64,000 nucleotides of DNA from Puccinellia tenuiflora (GCA_012064385.1 QRDG01000867.1:302515-366514), one strand, 5' to 3'. Shown: positions 31,617 through 45,447, counted from the first letter of the stretch. The notes: generated by a model not told the origin, from the sequence alone. Made by a program: numbers and translations.

Positions 31617-33479
31617 TGATGGGGTCGCAGCATAGAAAACAAAAATTTTCCTACGCAACAAGCGGAATAAACCCCAAGGATCTAGATCTATTAGACGAAG
31701 GTAGCGAAGATGAGATCCAATCTCTTACCCTTGAAGATCAACAAACGCGTTTTGTCGGTGCAGGGGTTGGCTAGTCGATCCCCGCAACTAGACCCATCTA
31801 GTCGCGAGGAGATGTATTATCCATGCGATCCAATCCGACGAAGTGCCATAAGGGGTAGCACCTCCGCAATATCCACACGTACGGCTCGATGTAGATCTCC
31901 GCCTTCTTGATCCCGCAAGCAAGGTGGAGATGGCTAGATGGATCTCGGCACCACGACGGTTGTGGTGGCGTTGATGATGATGATCTCCACGAGCATAGCT
32001 TCGCCAAGCCAAGCAAGAGGAGAGGGAGAGGAGGAGGTGCAGCAGCAGCCCTACACTAGGGGTGGTGCGGCTAGGCCATGGAGGTGGTGGTGGCGGCAGC
32101 CCTCCGGGGAGAGAGGTGGCGCCGGCTATAGAGGTGAAGGGGCGGCGGCTAGGGCGCCAAGGGAGGGTGCGGCTAGGGCAGCCTTAGGCTAGGGCGCACC
32201 CCTCCCCTCCCCTCCTTTTATATGGGGCGGCTAGGGTTAGGGCAAGGGCTGGCCGGCCCCCTTGCCTTGGCCCCCAAGTTGGGGCGCCCCCCTTTGGGCC
32301 CCTTGGCCTTTGGTTGGCCGGCTAGGCCCATGTGGGCCTTTGGGTGGTGCGCAGCCCAAGTGGTTGCTGCACCCCCTTTGGCCCATGTGGGTCCATACGA
32401 TATGGGCTCCACTTCTAGACTCTTCTAGAACCTTCCGGAACCTTCCGGTACCCCGCTGAAATATTCCGGAACTTTTTCGATACCTCCGGAAACCACTTTC
32501 CTTATATGAATCTTATTCTCCGGACTCCTCCGGAACTCCTCGTGACGTCCGGGATCCCATCCGAGACTCTGAATCACCATTCGTTCATTCCATCAATTAT
32601 CTCATCGCTAACCCTAGCTACATCGGAGCGTTAAGTGTGTGACCCTACGGGTTCGAGAACATGCAGACATGATCAGATCAATAATCAATAGCGGGACCGG
32701 GATGCCCATATTGACTCCTACATATTCAACGAAGTTCTTTATCGATTGAACCATGATGCCGGAGATTCTTAATCTCGTATACGATTCCCTTTGTCTCACC
32801 GATATTTAATTTGCCCGAGATTCGATCGTCGATATCCCCATATCTAGTTTCATCTCATTACCTGGCAAATTCTCTTTACTCGTCCATAATATAGGATCTC
32901 CGTGATTAACACTTAATCACATGGTTGCAACCTTTCTGATGCTATATTACCGAGAGGGCCCAGAGATATCTTTTCCGTCACAAGGAAGGACAAATCCCAG
33001 TCTTGATTCATGTCACCCAATAAATACCATCGGAGATACCTGAAAGCCACCTTTATAATCACCCAGTTACAAAGTGACATTTGATGTCCACAAAGCATTT
33101 CTCCGGTAAACGGGAGTGACATAATCTCATGGTCTAAGGAAACTATACTTGGCATACTAAAAGTGTTGGCAATGAAACTTGTGTGACACGATCAATTGCA
33201 ACTCTTTATTATCGGGTCTTGTCCATCACATCATTACTCCTAATGACATGACTCCGTTATCAAGTGACTGTAACAAGTCCATGGTTAGGAAACTCTAACC
33301 ATCTCTTGACTAACGAACCAGTCCGGTAGAGGCTTACTAGGGACACCTGGTTGTTTATATTCCACACATGTATTATGTTTCCGGTTAATACAATTATATC
33401 ATGGATAATAAACTATTATCATAAACATGAATATGCTAATAAATCATTTTATTATTGCCTCTAGGACATATTCCCAACA
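31617..33479 (-). mobile_element. Solo LTR of Angela/BARE-type copia element
   Basis: The insert is 1863 bp with a perfect ctaat duplication (31612-31616 and 33480-33484). On minus it starts TGTTGGGAATATGTCC and ends with ctatgctgcgaccccatca, the BARE/WIS/Angela LTR form and size. No internal element sequence is present, so an LTR-LTR recombination has removed it. It interrupts the chromovirus pol between RNase H and integrase. Confidence 0.92.
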
Positions 33480-33484
33480 CTAAT

Positions 33485-35715
33485 TCTGTTCACTAGAACT
33501 GGTTCTACCTCTAGTGTTGTCACATATCCCTCGGGCACTAACTCCAATCTGAGACGCTTAAATTGCTCGCACAGATCTGGTGGTAATTCTCCTGTTGAAA
33601 TCCCGTTTGCATACACCTTACGGCTTAATGCATCTGCTACAACATTGGCCTTCCCGGGGTGGTATTGGAGATTCATATCGTAATCCTTTATCAGCTCCAA
33701 CCATCTCCTCTGTCTCATGTTCAGCTCCTTCTGAGTAAAAATATATTTCAAGCTCTTGTGATCAGTGAACACCTTACAATGCTTGCCCATGAGGTAATGT
33801 CTCCATGTTTTGAGTGCATGGACGACCGATGCAAGCTCTAAATCATGAGTGGGATAATTTCTTTCATGGTTTTTGAGTTGCCTCGATGCATAGGATACGA
33901 CTCTTCCATCTTGCATCAACACACTTCCAAGTCTTGGCGAGAAGCATCACAATAGACTTGGAAATCCTTCTGTAGATCCGGCAAACACAGAACTGGTGCT
34001 GTCACTAATTGTTGCTTCAATTCTTGGAAACTATCTTCGCACTCCTTGGTCCAAGCAAATTTCTTCTCCTTCTTTAGCAATTCTGTCATTGGCGTTGCAA
34101 CCTTGGAGAAGTTCTCAATGAACCTCTGATAGTATCCCGCCAATCCTAAGAAACTCCGGATATCCTTTGCTGACTTTGGTGACTCCCATTCGGTCACAGC
34201 TGACACCTTGGCTGGATCCACTGCAATGCCTTCCGCTGACACTATGTGTCCTAGGAATCCCACAGTGTTTATCCAGAACTCACACTTGCTAAATTTAGCA
34301 TATAACTTGTGTTCCCTAAGTTTCTCCAATATCTGACGCAAGTGTCCTTCATGCTCCTCTTCATTCTTGGAGTACACAAGAATGTCATCGATGAATACCA
34401 CTACGAACTTATCCAAGAACTCCATGAATACATTGTTCATCATGGTCATGAAGTATGCCGGCCCATTGGTTAATCCAAAAGACATAACCGTGTACTCATA
34501 TATACCATACCTCGTGGTGAAGGCGGTCTTAGGGATATCCTCCTTTCTAATCTTCAGCTGGTGGTATCCCGATCGAAGATCGATCTTGGAGAATACACAA
34601 GCTCCCTTCAACTGGTCAAACAAGTCATTGATGTTGGGCAGTGGGTACTTGTTCTTTATCGTCACCTCATTAAGTGAACGATAATCCATAACTAAACGTT
34701 GTGTCCTGTCCTTCTTCTCTACCCACAGAACTGGTGCTCCCCAAGGCGACGAACTACGCTGAATAAATCCTTTATCCAACTGCTCCTTGAGTTGCTTCTT
34801 TAGTTCCTTTAACTCGTCAACATCCATCTTGTAAGGTCTCTTGGCTATAGGTCCTGCTCCTGGTATCAAGTCAATAATGAACTCGATATCTCTATCAGGT
34901 GGCATTCCTGGTAACTCCTCCGGAAACACGTCCGGGTATTCTCTCACTATACGCACATCCTCTATGCTAACCCCCTTAAGAGAATTTAACTTGGCCTCTC
35001 CGAGATTCAGTTTAGACTTGTATCTAATCCTCTTGTTCTCTGGGGTAGTGAGTGTGATGGCCCTTTGTGCGCAATCGATCTGACCCTCATACTTAGTCAT
35101 CCAGTCCATGCCTAGTATTACATCTAAGCCTTGTGACTCTAGTATGATAAGATCAGTGGGGAAATTGTAAGCCCCAATTTCTAAGGTCAAACTACGGCAA
35201 ATAGCCTTTTAAGATCACGTGACTCTAGTCGCTAACATGTTCTTACCCACGAATGCCCTTGATATGAATGAATGCGATGCACCAGTATCAAAAAGAACAA
35301 GGGAGCTGCATGAATTGAGCAAGAGCTTACCCATCACAAGATCTGGTTCATCATAAACTTCCTCCACGTTCACATGGTTTGCAGTTGCCTTCTGGAATGG
35401 GTTTGGCTTGGCTCCTTCAGCAGCAATCTGCTCTGTGCATTTGTCGGAGTAGTGTCCCATCTTCTTGCATCTGAAGCACTGCACCTGACTAAGATCCCTC
35501 TTAGGACGGTTCTGAAATCCCTTCTTTTGATGATTTCCTCCATGTTGCACCTCCTGAAATGGATTCTGCTCGTTCCCCTTGAAGTCTCCAGTGTTCTTCT
35601 TCTTTTCAGGGCAGTCCGATGCATAGTGCCTTGGTTTCTTACATTTGTAGCCTATCACATTGTTGATATCCTTCTTATTAGAAATTCCCTTCACTGTTCT
35701 TCCTTTCGGGGCCAT
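33485..35715 (-). pseudogene. Chromovirus gag 3' knuckles, protease, reverse transcriptase, RNase H
   Basis: The 35715-35215 frame carries zinc knuckles (CKKPRHYASDC and CFRCKKMGHYSDKC), then the protease active site LFDTGASHSFI. After a frame break near 35200, protease continues (LDVILGMDWMTKYEGQIDC). RT follows with LVMDYRSLNEVTIKNKYPLP, SKIDLRSGYHQLKI and FVVVFIDDILVYSK (FIDD catalytic box). After a second break near 33920, RNase H follows (YASRQLKNHERNYPTHDLEL, FTDHKSLKYIFTQ). Catalytic residues of protease and RT look intact, but the breaks and the solo LTR disable it. Confidence 0.9.
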
Positions 35716-36317
35716 GTTCTTGTTCTTTGCGTTGGTCGCAGTCTACTTGACTGATATCTCGCTTGCGTTTGCCCTTGTGCATTTGTCCATCTGAGTTAAC
35801 CTTGAGTGCTCGGTGCATTACATCCTTTACTTGTTGCTTCACCTGCTGAACAATGGGGTATAGGTGACATCGAGCAGGGACGTGATTTGGTCCTTCACAT
35901 AGGAAGCAAGCAACCTGAAATGTGGGGCATTCCTCAACTCCATGGCTTGCATCACAATTTGGACACTGATTGCGATGATCCCTCGATGTGTGTCCTATAT
36001 CTCCACAGATTTTGCAAACACATTTCATCTCCATGCTACGACCTTGTGTCCTTCGCGTACGATCAACAAGACGGAATTCCAGCAATGTTCTCTTGAATAT
36101 CTCCCATGCAATATCTTCTTGTAGTCCTTTGTTTGGCCTTTCGGTATGCCTCCCACCAAGCCTTTGATCCAACCATAAAGTACTCAATAGCACATTGAAC
36201 CATGTCCTTTGCTTGAATGTTTTTATCCTTCATGCTTTGCTCTATGCTCCGGGTCCCTTGTCCCGCTACCAAGAACGTCAGTGTTTCAGAAAAGGCAAGG
36301 ATCCCTCTAATTCTCAT
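35678..36317 (-). pseudogene. Chromovirus gag with three extra CCHC-like zinc knuckles
   Basis: Two overlapping frames (36317-36063 and 36193-35678) give a capsid-like helical region (KDMVQCAIEYFMVGSKAWWE) and then a compact cluster of zinc-binding motifs: CKICGDIGHTSRDH, CPNCDASHGVEEC and CFLCEGPNHVPARC. Two further knuckles lie downstream in the next frame. A frameshift near 36120-36190 breaks the capsid region. Gag binds element RNA and forms particles. The five-knuckle arrangement is more than the one or two usual for chromoviruses. Confidence 0.75.
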
Positions 36318-36848
36318 CTATTGTGATGGGTGTTTTTGGGTCGAGATTTGGGTGGGGTAAGGATAGAGAAGAGTAGAACCTAAGAGAATAACACTACCCA
36401 TACTAGGTATGATTCATACAACACTTAGCAAACAATCACATAAGCAAGCCAAACACTTTAAAATACTTTTGAAAAAAGTAGGATATATATTCCTACGATT
36501 TTTTTTCTTGAAACAAATAGAATCACATCAAACTAGTATTGTCATACAACGTGAGTTGATATGATCAATACCTAACACGTCTCGATAACTAATAAGAAAC
36601 TAAATGGTGGGCAACCTATTATCTTCTCAAGATTCCATAGATGAATTTGATGTTCCCTTCTTGTCCGGAGTTTTTTCCTTCTCAGTGGGGTTCTCCACTA
36701 TTATTTTTGAAAAAGGGGGAGATGGAAATAAAGACGAGGATAAGGTTACCAGAATAAAGTCAAATAAATATATAGAGGATTTGGAAAATAAGTTTTCATC
36801 CTATAGTCATTCCATTTTCTAAGGTCACGATCCTACAGCCAACACAGT
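36318..36848. other. Chromovirus 5' leader
   Basis: Lies between gag and the primer-binding site on minus. No coding signal was recognised. Confidence 0.5.
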
Positions 36849-36860
36849 GCTCTGATACCA
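36849..36860 (-). promoter_or_regulatory. Primer-binding site of chromovirus (initiator-Met tRNA type)
   Basis: Minus TGGTATCAGAGC, two bases inside the 5' LTR end at 36863. Confidence 0.85.
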
Positions 36861-36862
36861 TC

Positions 36863-39719
36863 TGTAGCGACTCGACCCAATAATATGGATCTCGTCTATG
36901 AGTATGGTGCTAGTCCCGGATCGACTCGCTAGCACACTCATTACAAATGAATAACAGTAACAAATGCGTATTTATTAATATCGAATATGATCCAGAATAC
37001 AGAATTCTTACAACTTGCATAGCTCAAGGCTAGCTCAAATACTTAGCACACAGCGGAAATAAATGAAAGATGAAGCCTCAATCTTGATGTGCCATAGGCG
37101 AAACATGTCGAGTGAAGAATCATGACCTAACAACTCTCAAACCTGCAACAGTGAAATTGCAGCCGTTCGCGAATACGGTCAGTACATTTGGATTTGTACT
37201 GGCAAGTGATGCGGTGAGGTGGATATAAAATGGCAACCTAGCATCTACATGCTTATTTGGCTAGGTGGAGTTTCAAAGGCTAATTTTGCGCAAAGCAATA
37301 GTTTTATCCTATCATTTTTAAATAAACATTTTCCTACAAATTAAAACATCCATTGGACACCGATAGAAATCAGTGCTCCCACCCCTTGGTTCTCCCATCA
37401 AATTTTATTTACTGAAATTGGAATGAATGAGAACTCTTGTAGGATCTAGTCTAGTTGGCTCAAGATGTCCGTAACCGGGGACACGGCTAAGTACTTAGAT
37501 TTAAACTCTCGAGAGTGTGGTACACTTTACCCACATGGTCTATCTAACCCCATTTACCTAAACACTCAATTTGTATAGAGGTTGGGAGAAAGCTAAACCG
37601 AGACCGTTGGGTAGTAGACCCTCAAGCCATCCACCGCACCGTACCAAACCTACTACGCTACATCTCTGGCTACGGGGACCCGAGTGCCTACTACTTAGTT
37701 AGTCAATACGATGCCCATATCTATTTCGACATGTGGTTGTACTCGTAAGCTACTAAACATGACTCCACAATACTTCTCGGGAACCTGGGTGGCCGTTCAC
37801 AAGTGCACCTACTCAGATACTACGGACCTGAGCAGCCACTCAACTATTTCCCACCAATACCGACCAATTGCCACCCAGATATCAAGTTAAATTAATGTTG
37901 TTTTATTAGATTTGCAAAAGAAACATCTAAGTCTACAACATCAATCTCATATTGTGAACCCATAACCACGTCTAAGCAACTAAGCAATTATAACGATGGT
38001 TTCAGGATAATCTATTCTACAAGGATATATATGGCAATCCACTTGGGTGTTAGTGAATCACCTAGCTTAGCATACAAGAAACTCCTACACATGCATTACT
38101 ACTAAAATAGTACTAAATGCGTAGGAAAATAATAGGTCATATGATTGCATCACTTGCCTTAATCCTCGTAGGGGTTCACACAATCCTCACAGTTGCAGCA
38201 ACAGTCGCAAGCGTCGTTCTCTACACGATTACACGTTCACAACAATAAGAAACAAAGCAAACATACACATTTGCATGCATGACATGTTAATTGGGCACAA
38301 AACATTAACTTTAGTTCTCTGGATTATATGATGCATGAGAAATATTTTTAATGCAACAACCCAAAAAGATCGAGTTAATTTTGATTAAAGGGTTAAACAT
38401 GAATCTATAGCTATTAATTCAAAACTTAGCTCATACAATTAGTTTTAATGTTTTCTGGACAGAAGATTTAAGTTTGAGACTTTTAGCCGAAGGAATTAAA
38501 TCAATTCGAGCTATAGATAAAAAGTTATTATCAAATTACCAAATAACAAGATTTGAAAATACAGTATATAAAACTTTTATAAAAGCTGAATATTATTTTA
38601 GATCTGGATAGATATTATTTTTCTACGAATTTTGGTATAAAGATCATAATTTTTCGAGTTACGGTTGAAGAGATATGAATTTTGCAAGTTTTAATGGTTT
38701 CCTGGAATTTTAATTCGAATAAAACGGAAAAGATTCCGCGCACAGGCTAGGACTAACGTCACGCTGATGTCATGCTGACATCAGCGTACCGGTTCGGGAT
38801 TACTAGATCTAATCTAGACCGCCCGATCGAGATCGGACGGCCGAGGTCGAACGCGTGGTCGACGCGGCGGCGCGACTCACCGATTCGACGAAGGCGACGG
38901 CGGCGGCGGCTCGGCTTCGATGGCAGCGGCGGCTCCGACGGTTCTCCGACGACGGCGACGGCTCCTTCGGGTGCGGCTCGTCGCGGTGGGAGTCCTCGTC
39001 TTCTCGGCTCCTCCTCTCCTTGCTCCAAACGGCAGCGGCGGCTCCTCCCGAGCTCGGTAACGGCGCGACGGCGACACGACTTCGAGCTCGATTTCAAGGG
39101 CTAAACCTCAAAAAAAATTAGGGTTTCGGTGGAGGACGGGGTGGGGTATTTATAGGCGATTTTTTGCTTGCGAAACGGGGCACGAATCGGGACGGATTTC
39201 GGGGATTTGCACCGGCCGGACGATGAACTCGTGTTCATCCCGGACTGCTCCCTTCTAGAAGAATCTGACTGGTGGGTCCCACCTGTCAGCGGAAAAGAAA
39301 AGAAAAAGAAAAAGAAAAGAGGGCTGCGGGGAGAGAAGGAAAAAAAAAGAACTGGGCCGGTGCTGGGCCGGGTTGGTTCGGCCGGCTGTTACCCTTTTTT
39401 TTCCTCTTCTTCTTTTATTCTTTTTTCTGAAAACTGTTTTAATTATAACTTTTGATTTTAAACTCGGAATTGAGTCAAACCAATTTTGGAAATTTTGTAA
39501 AAATCCCCTCTGTCATATTTGACTGTAAAAGGGTATTTTGCACAAAACCCCAAGCCTATATAATTAGCTTGTTGAATTGCTATAATTCAATATAGAGTTT
39601 AGGGTTTATTTCCTTTGGAACTATGCAAAACAAACAAATGCAAAATTTTAAAAGTATGCCATGATGAAATGCACATGCTTTAAATGCAAAACATCCAAAT
39701 AAAAGATTGGGATGTTACA
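36863..39719 (-). repeat. 5' LTR of chromovirus
   Basis: The 2857-bp partner of 27299-30141, with only scattered differences and small indels, for example in an A-rich run near 39295-39320. Confidence 0.9.
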
Positions 39720-41619
39720 AGCTCACTCCACAAGTTGGAGGGTCTTCACCAAATGCACCGAGCCACCAAGACTCGATGCCCAAGGCCGAGGCACACACCA
39801 CAACTCAATTGGTGGCTCCCGGCAATGTCTTCATAGCTACCAAGGCTCCGAAGCGAACAAGGTTGGGCCTCCCTCCACAACCTAATTGGAGGCTCCCAAC
39901 AAATCCCGTGAGCCACCAAGACTCCGAGAAATCAACAACCGTCTAGGGTACCAACGTGCCCTAGAGGAACAAGCTCTAGGGCACCAAAGCACCCAAGAGG
40001 AACAAGCTTCTCAACTTCACTTCCACGTATCACCGTGGAGAACTCAAACCGATGCAACTAATGCAATGGCAAGAACACACTAAGTGCTTAAGTCCTTCTC
40101 TCCGAAATCCAACCAAAGCAACTAATGCTATGGAGGGATTTAAGAGGAAGAACAAGGAGAAAACACAAAGCAACTCCAAGACCGAAATCAAAGACGTTCC
40201 CCTCACTTAGAGGAGATATGGTTTGGTGGAATAATAGATCTAGGCCTTCTGCTTCAATCCTCCAAAGATCAACGAGTTTGAGTGGAGGGATTGGGAGATC
40301 TATAGGATTTGAGCTCTTGCAACAATGGAGAGAGAGAGAGGGGAAAATGTGCTCAAGAGGTCAACAAAAGTTGGGGTTCACTTGGGGAAGAAAACCCTTA
40401 AAAGGGAGCCAATTTTCGGGCAGCCGGAGGAGGGAGGCCGGCCTGGCCGGCCATAGCCCGGCCATGATGGCCGGCCATGCAATCAGAGAGGCCCCGGCCA
40501 TGGGGCCGGCCATTGGCCGGCCATGCTGGCCTAGCCAAACCAGTGAAACTAAAATTGCAATATCTTTTGCATCCGGACTCCGTTTTCGATGATCTTGGGC
40601 TCGTTGGAATCACCATAACGAGCACTACAAGATTATGCATATAAACATCATAGTCCAACAATATATTATAATAACATATGAGGAAAGGTTAAACCTCTCT
40701 CTTGCAAACCGGAACCGTCATATCTTTTGCAAATGAAGTCCGAAAGAGGTGAAACCAATTTTGTTGGAAAGAGGATGATAGTAGCTATCCTTGGAAATAT
40801 TTGAAAACAATTAAGAGATAAATTCTCAACACATGTATGTGTGGATAATTTCTCAAGGACAAACCGACAATATTTCTAATATCGAAAACGCAATGGAAGA
40901 CGCATATGAAAACCGTTTTCGATGAGCTTGGCCTTGTCATGACAAGCACGACAAGCACCAAGACCACACCATGATAAGAGACAAATAAGAACCAATAAAG
41001 ATGATGCCAATGATGGAAAGGTTTGAGCTCTCTATGACCGATACGCTAAAGCTCACTTGAGAGCCCCTCTTGATAGTACGGTTACCTATCCTAAAACCCG
41101 GTCTCCCAACTACACCGCGAGACCGGTAAAATAGAAACCCTATCAAGATAATACCTTTGCCTTGCGCATTCCACTTGAGCTAGATGATGACGATCTTGAT
41201 CTCCTCTCAAGTGGATCACCTTTCTTGATTACGCTCCGCTCGGTGAAGCCTCGCATATTGCTCCCCCATACACCAATATGGGAGAGACACTCTTTCGCAT
41301 ATCTTCACTTGCCCTTATCTTGTATGTTGATCAACTTGCACTTAGCCTTGATCAACATATAATCTTCTTCTTTTAGCTTCGACTCCAACATATGGAGTTC
41401 AAGCATTCCATACGGACCAACACCTTATCTTGTATGTTGATCAACTTGTACTTAGCCTTGATCAACATATAATCTTCTTCTTTTAGCCTCGACTCCAACA
41501 TATGGAGTTCAAGCATTTTATACGGACCAACACTACAAATATAACTCAAAGCACACATTAGTCCATAGATATTGTCATTAATTACCAAAACAACAAATGG
41601 GGGCAACCATGCTCTTTCA
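39720..41619 (-). repeat. 3' LTR of Sirevirus-like element, part 2
   Basis: Continues the LTR begun at 26827. It contains a 110-bp tandem duplication (41313-41532) and a cluster of ggccggcc palindromes (40436-40533), both shared with the 5' LTR. Confidence 0.88.
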
Positions 41620-44600
41620 ATCTCCCCCATTTTGGTAATTGATGACAATCCCTTTTAAGAGGGTTTATATAATGAATTAAACAACCTTGCAAGACGAACA
41701 CGCAAGGATGCATGAGCATGAGAGGCAGATGCTTAAGAACCAAACTAAAGCATAAAGCCAAATTCCCTTAAACCCTCTAAACTTCTCCCCCATTAGCATC
41801 GATTGCCGAAATGGGAAGAAAAATTAAGAGAGCCAATATAATATGAGTTCCTCCATAAAGTGTGCATTTCTCAAGATATGAGTGAAATCAAATGCACATA
41901 TTCATTGACGAATAATTAGAGGGAATCAAACTATATTGAGGATCCAAAGATTGCAAAAGGATGAAATCATTCTAAACATCTCCACAGAGAAAAAAAAACA
42001 ATCGAAAAGATCCAAAGCGAGAGTTCTAAATAAAAATGGAGAAGCTCCCCAATGTTCATGCACTGTTGAGGAGTGCACAAATATGGTATCCTCGCTCCCC
42101 CAAAATCATCTAGAACACTCACCAAGTGCAAGGATGTAAAAATTAAAGCAAAACAAAGCACTTGCACTAAAGATGTGGTTGAGCCATAAGGAGATACCAA
42201 TTAAAAGAAACTATCAAGAAGGGTCCAACCAAGAGTATGTGTGTGTGCAAGACAATTAATTTGGTAAGACACATAGTCTTAACCAAATGGAGATAAGTTA
42301 TATATCAAGTATTGAAACACACAACTTACAAAGAAGATTTTTCAAAAAAGAATATGTTTACAAACTCAAGGATACCAATTTTTAAAGATTCAACATAGGA
42401 TAGGCCCAACCGAGATAAAAGGAAGATCTTTAAATGAGTATATTCACAAGCTTAGGGATACCAATTGGAAACTAAAACCAACTGAAAATGCCAAAAGCTA
42501 GTGAGAGCATTTAGCCAATAAAAATCAACATGCTCACCATGATAAGCATGAAGTCAAAGATCTTTAATAGAACTTGAGTGCACAAAGATACCAATAAAAA
42601 TGAGACAAGAACTCATGAGACAATTTTGGAGCCACCAAATAATTATAGATAAAAGCAAGGTAGCCTCAAAAGAATTAGGATACCAACTAAAAGGTGACCT
42701 CTCTCATATGTATAGGTTTCTAAGTACACAAATCATTGATGATATACATCCACAAAGAAACTTGCACATATGAGATGGTTGATAAAGTGGAAACCATGGT
42801 ATCCAAAAGGGAAGTCATGAATATACAAAAGAGATTATTGCTTAAAAGCATAGCACATAGCTCAAATTTATCTCATTGTATATAAATGAACTTCAAAAAT
42901 ATCAAAGACATCACACATATTACTAAGGGAACAAGAGATAGTGAAGATGCTTTGAGATAGGCAACAAGTATCATAAACAAATAATACCAATTGAAGAAAA
43001 AGGTTTTTGTAATTTCATCACAAATATCACAAAGATATATCAAGTGAAGGAAACAAGCCAAAACCACAACAATTGCAAAATAGGAGCTTTCATGCTAAGA
43101 AACAACCTACACAAGGTTGAAACTAGAAAAGTATGCATGAGGTAGATACTTGCTACCGAGATACATTGATGATGAAGAAGATGAGGGTTTGTTTATCATC
43201 AAAGCTTGACTCCAATAATCACACGGTGAGAACACCTTCCTTATGAATGAGGCAAGCATCCAATGTATCTCCATTGTACCTAAAACACAATTTAAGCACA
43301 AAATGGTTCCCAAACTCATTGGGTCCCATAGTAGTTAGATAAACTACAATATATAGGAAACACTCCGCATAAATATGTGCATATAGATATGAAATTGAAT
43401 TTCATGCACATCTTAGCCGGTTTAGGATTTGGTGGAGTATCCCCTATATATTGGAACTAAAAGACTAGCATGCCATAAAATATACATACTAGTACATATG
43501 CATGCATAGACTCATGAGAACCAAGAGAGATACAATTTGGACAAAAACACCAAGTAAACCAAGAAGAGAGCACACCAAGGTGTGACACAAAAAGGTTGTC
43601 CAAATTATATCAAAGTCCAAATCAACACATGATTGAAAAAAAATCAAATCAACAAATGATTGATGAAAAATCAAATCAAACAAATGATTGATTCCAAAAC
43701 ACATCAACACATGAAGTGAGATATCAATAGGAATCAAATCAAACAACACATGAGAGATAAGACACCAATTGAAAATAAGATACCACTAGGAGAAAAGATA
43801 CCAAGAAGAGGATAATACTTGACCGGAATCAAGTAAAATAAAATAAAGCAATAAGGTATCAAAACTCCCACAATAAATATCAATTGGAACAAATATCTAT
43901 GTAGGAGATATTAAATCCCAATTAATACCAATTGAAGGTACCAAAGCAATGCCGATGAGCATAACAGACAAAAGGAGAGATGCTCAAATGGCTTTCCTCA
44001 TTCAAGGAGATAAAACATAAAACTGGGGAATGAGAAAGCAAGACTCCCAAGAGAGAGAAAGGTTACACCAAATAAACCAAACACCCTCTACACTTTTAAT
44101 GATGGCACACAACATCAAGAGAAAAAGATTTGTCTTCCATAAACACGTACGATAGAAATCAATTGTCAATTGAAAGGATCAAATATTGATAGATAGGATA
44201 GTGTTCTAAATAAAAGGAATGCTCCCCCAAGATTCATGCATTATTTTTGATATTTGCATTTGAATACAAAATGCAGCAACAAGGGATCATTACTCTTCAT
44301 ATTTTATTTACAACACTAAACACTACCAATTGAAAATTAGGATCCATGCAAGTGGCAAGGAAGGCAATGGGAGTCAAAATAAATATTTTGGCAAGAGATG
44401 GGGCAAATAAAAGCCAATGCCAATGTAAGGATAATCAAAAATATTCTATCACAAACATAAATATGGATTGTCCAAGGACAATGACCATTTGGAATTATTT
44501 TCCCGGTGATAGAGGTATCCACGAATATCCTCACAAGATAAAACATATGGCAAGAGATAAGAAATAAAACACCATATTTTAATAAAGTTTGTTGGTAGTT

Positions 44601-45447
44601 CCAATTATTCAAACCAACCGGCAAGGCCATGGTTAGAATAATATGGAACAAATGGTTTCTCAAATAATATATGAGAATGCATATTAGAGAGAAACCATAC
44701 CAAGCAAACTCACACAAACAAGAGCCAAAGGGTAACCACAAAAGGAAAATTGGAACTTGTTTGAGCAAAGATGCCACATAGGAATAAGATAATTTACAAT
44801 ATCAAATCCAAGTGGCAAACCTCGAATGTTCACATTTTGTGGGATTGTAATATGCACATAGCTTATTACTCCCCCATAATGTGATAATTCATTTTATCTA
44901 AGCAAGAGGCAAACAAAACCAACTAGAGAAATTAATGGACATTGTAGAATTTGAATTTCTCATGAACATGACATACCACATAGTAACTAGATAATATTGA
45001 AATATCAATACTAGGTGGTGTGCCTCATGTACACACATTTTTAGGTTAGTGAAGTGCACAAAGCATATCACTCCCCCAAAATGGGATAGTCCATTAATCT
45101 CTCAAAAGAGCCAATTGAAATCAACACAAGATCCAATAAAGACTCAACACAAAGTTTACACATATATGGAGCGCACATTTAACATACACAAACTTGATTG
45201 CTCAAGGTAAGTAATAAGCACAACATATACAAGCATATGCTAGGAACAAAACTAACACATGCAAGGGAGCAAGCAACTTTCAATGTATATATAATTTAAA
45301 CACAAGTTACCGCAAGAAGGAGCATTGGATATGAGATAGATATATGATAATCCAATTGGCTTGGCTTGATGAATTATAAACATGAAGATCCCTTAATTCT
45401 TCAATTGATAGCCAAGTCGCCAATGCCCTCCAACAACAACCTATTGA
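41620..45447. other. AT-rich non-coding internal region of Sirevirus-like element
   Basis: It starts with the polypurine tract (minus AAAATGGGGGAGA, 41621-41633). No pol motif appears in any frame over 3.8 kb. The sequence is dominated by degenerate short motifs such as taccaattgaaa, and by further purine-tract-like copies at 41784, 42094, 44221, 44868 and 45071. It occupies the place of pol and the region before the 3' LTR. Confidence 0.7.

Larger units (their letters stand above)
27299..39719 (-). mobile_element. Tekay/Del-like chromovirus (Ty3/gypsy), 12.4 kb
   Basis: Minus orientation, LTRs 36863-39719 (5') and 27299-30141 (3'), starting TGTAACATCCC on minus. Flanks aactc (27294-27298) and agctc (39720-39724) are a target duplication with one change. 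The primer site TGGTATCAGAGC is on minus at 36849-36860, and the polypurine tract (AAGGGGGTCAGTT on minus) abuts 30141. It encodes gag, protease, RT, RNase H, integrase with a GPY-type motif, and a chromodomain. It is broken by frameshifts and a solo LTR. Confidence 0.9.

Noticed and set aside
41313..41532. Possible CRISPR-like or satellite repeat
   Set aside because: It is a simple two-copy 110-bp duplication within an LTR, shared with the other LTR, without spacers.
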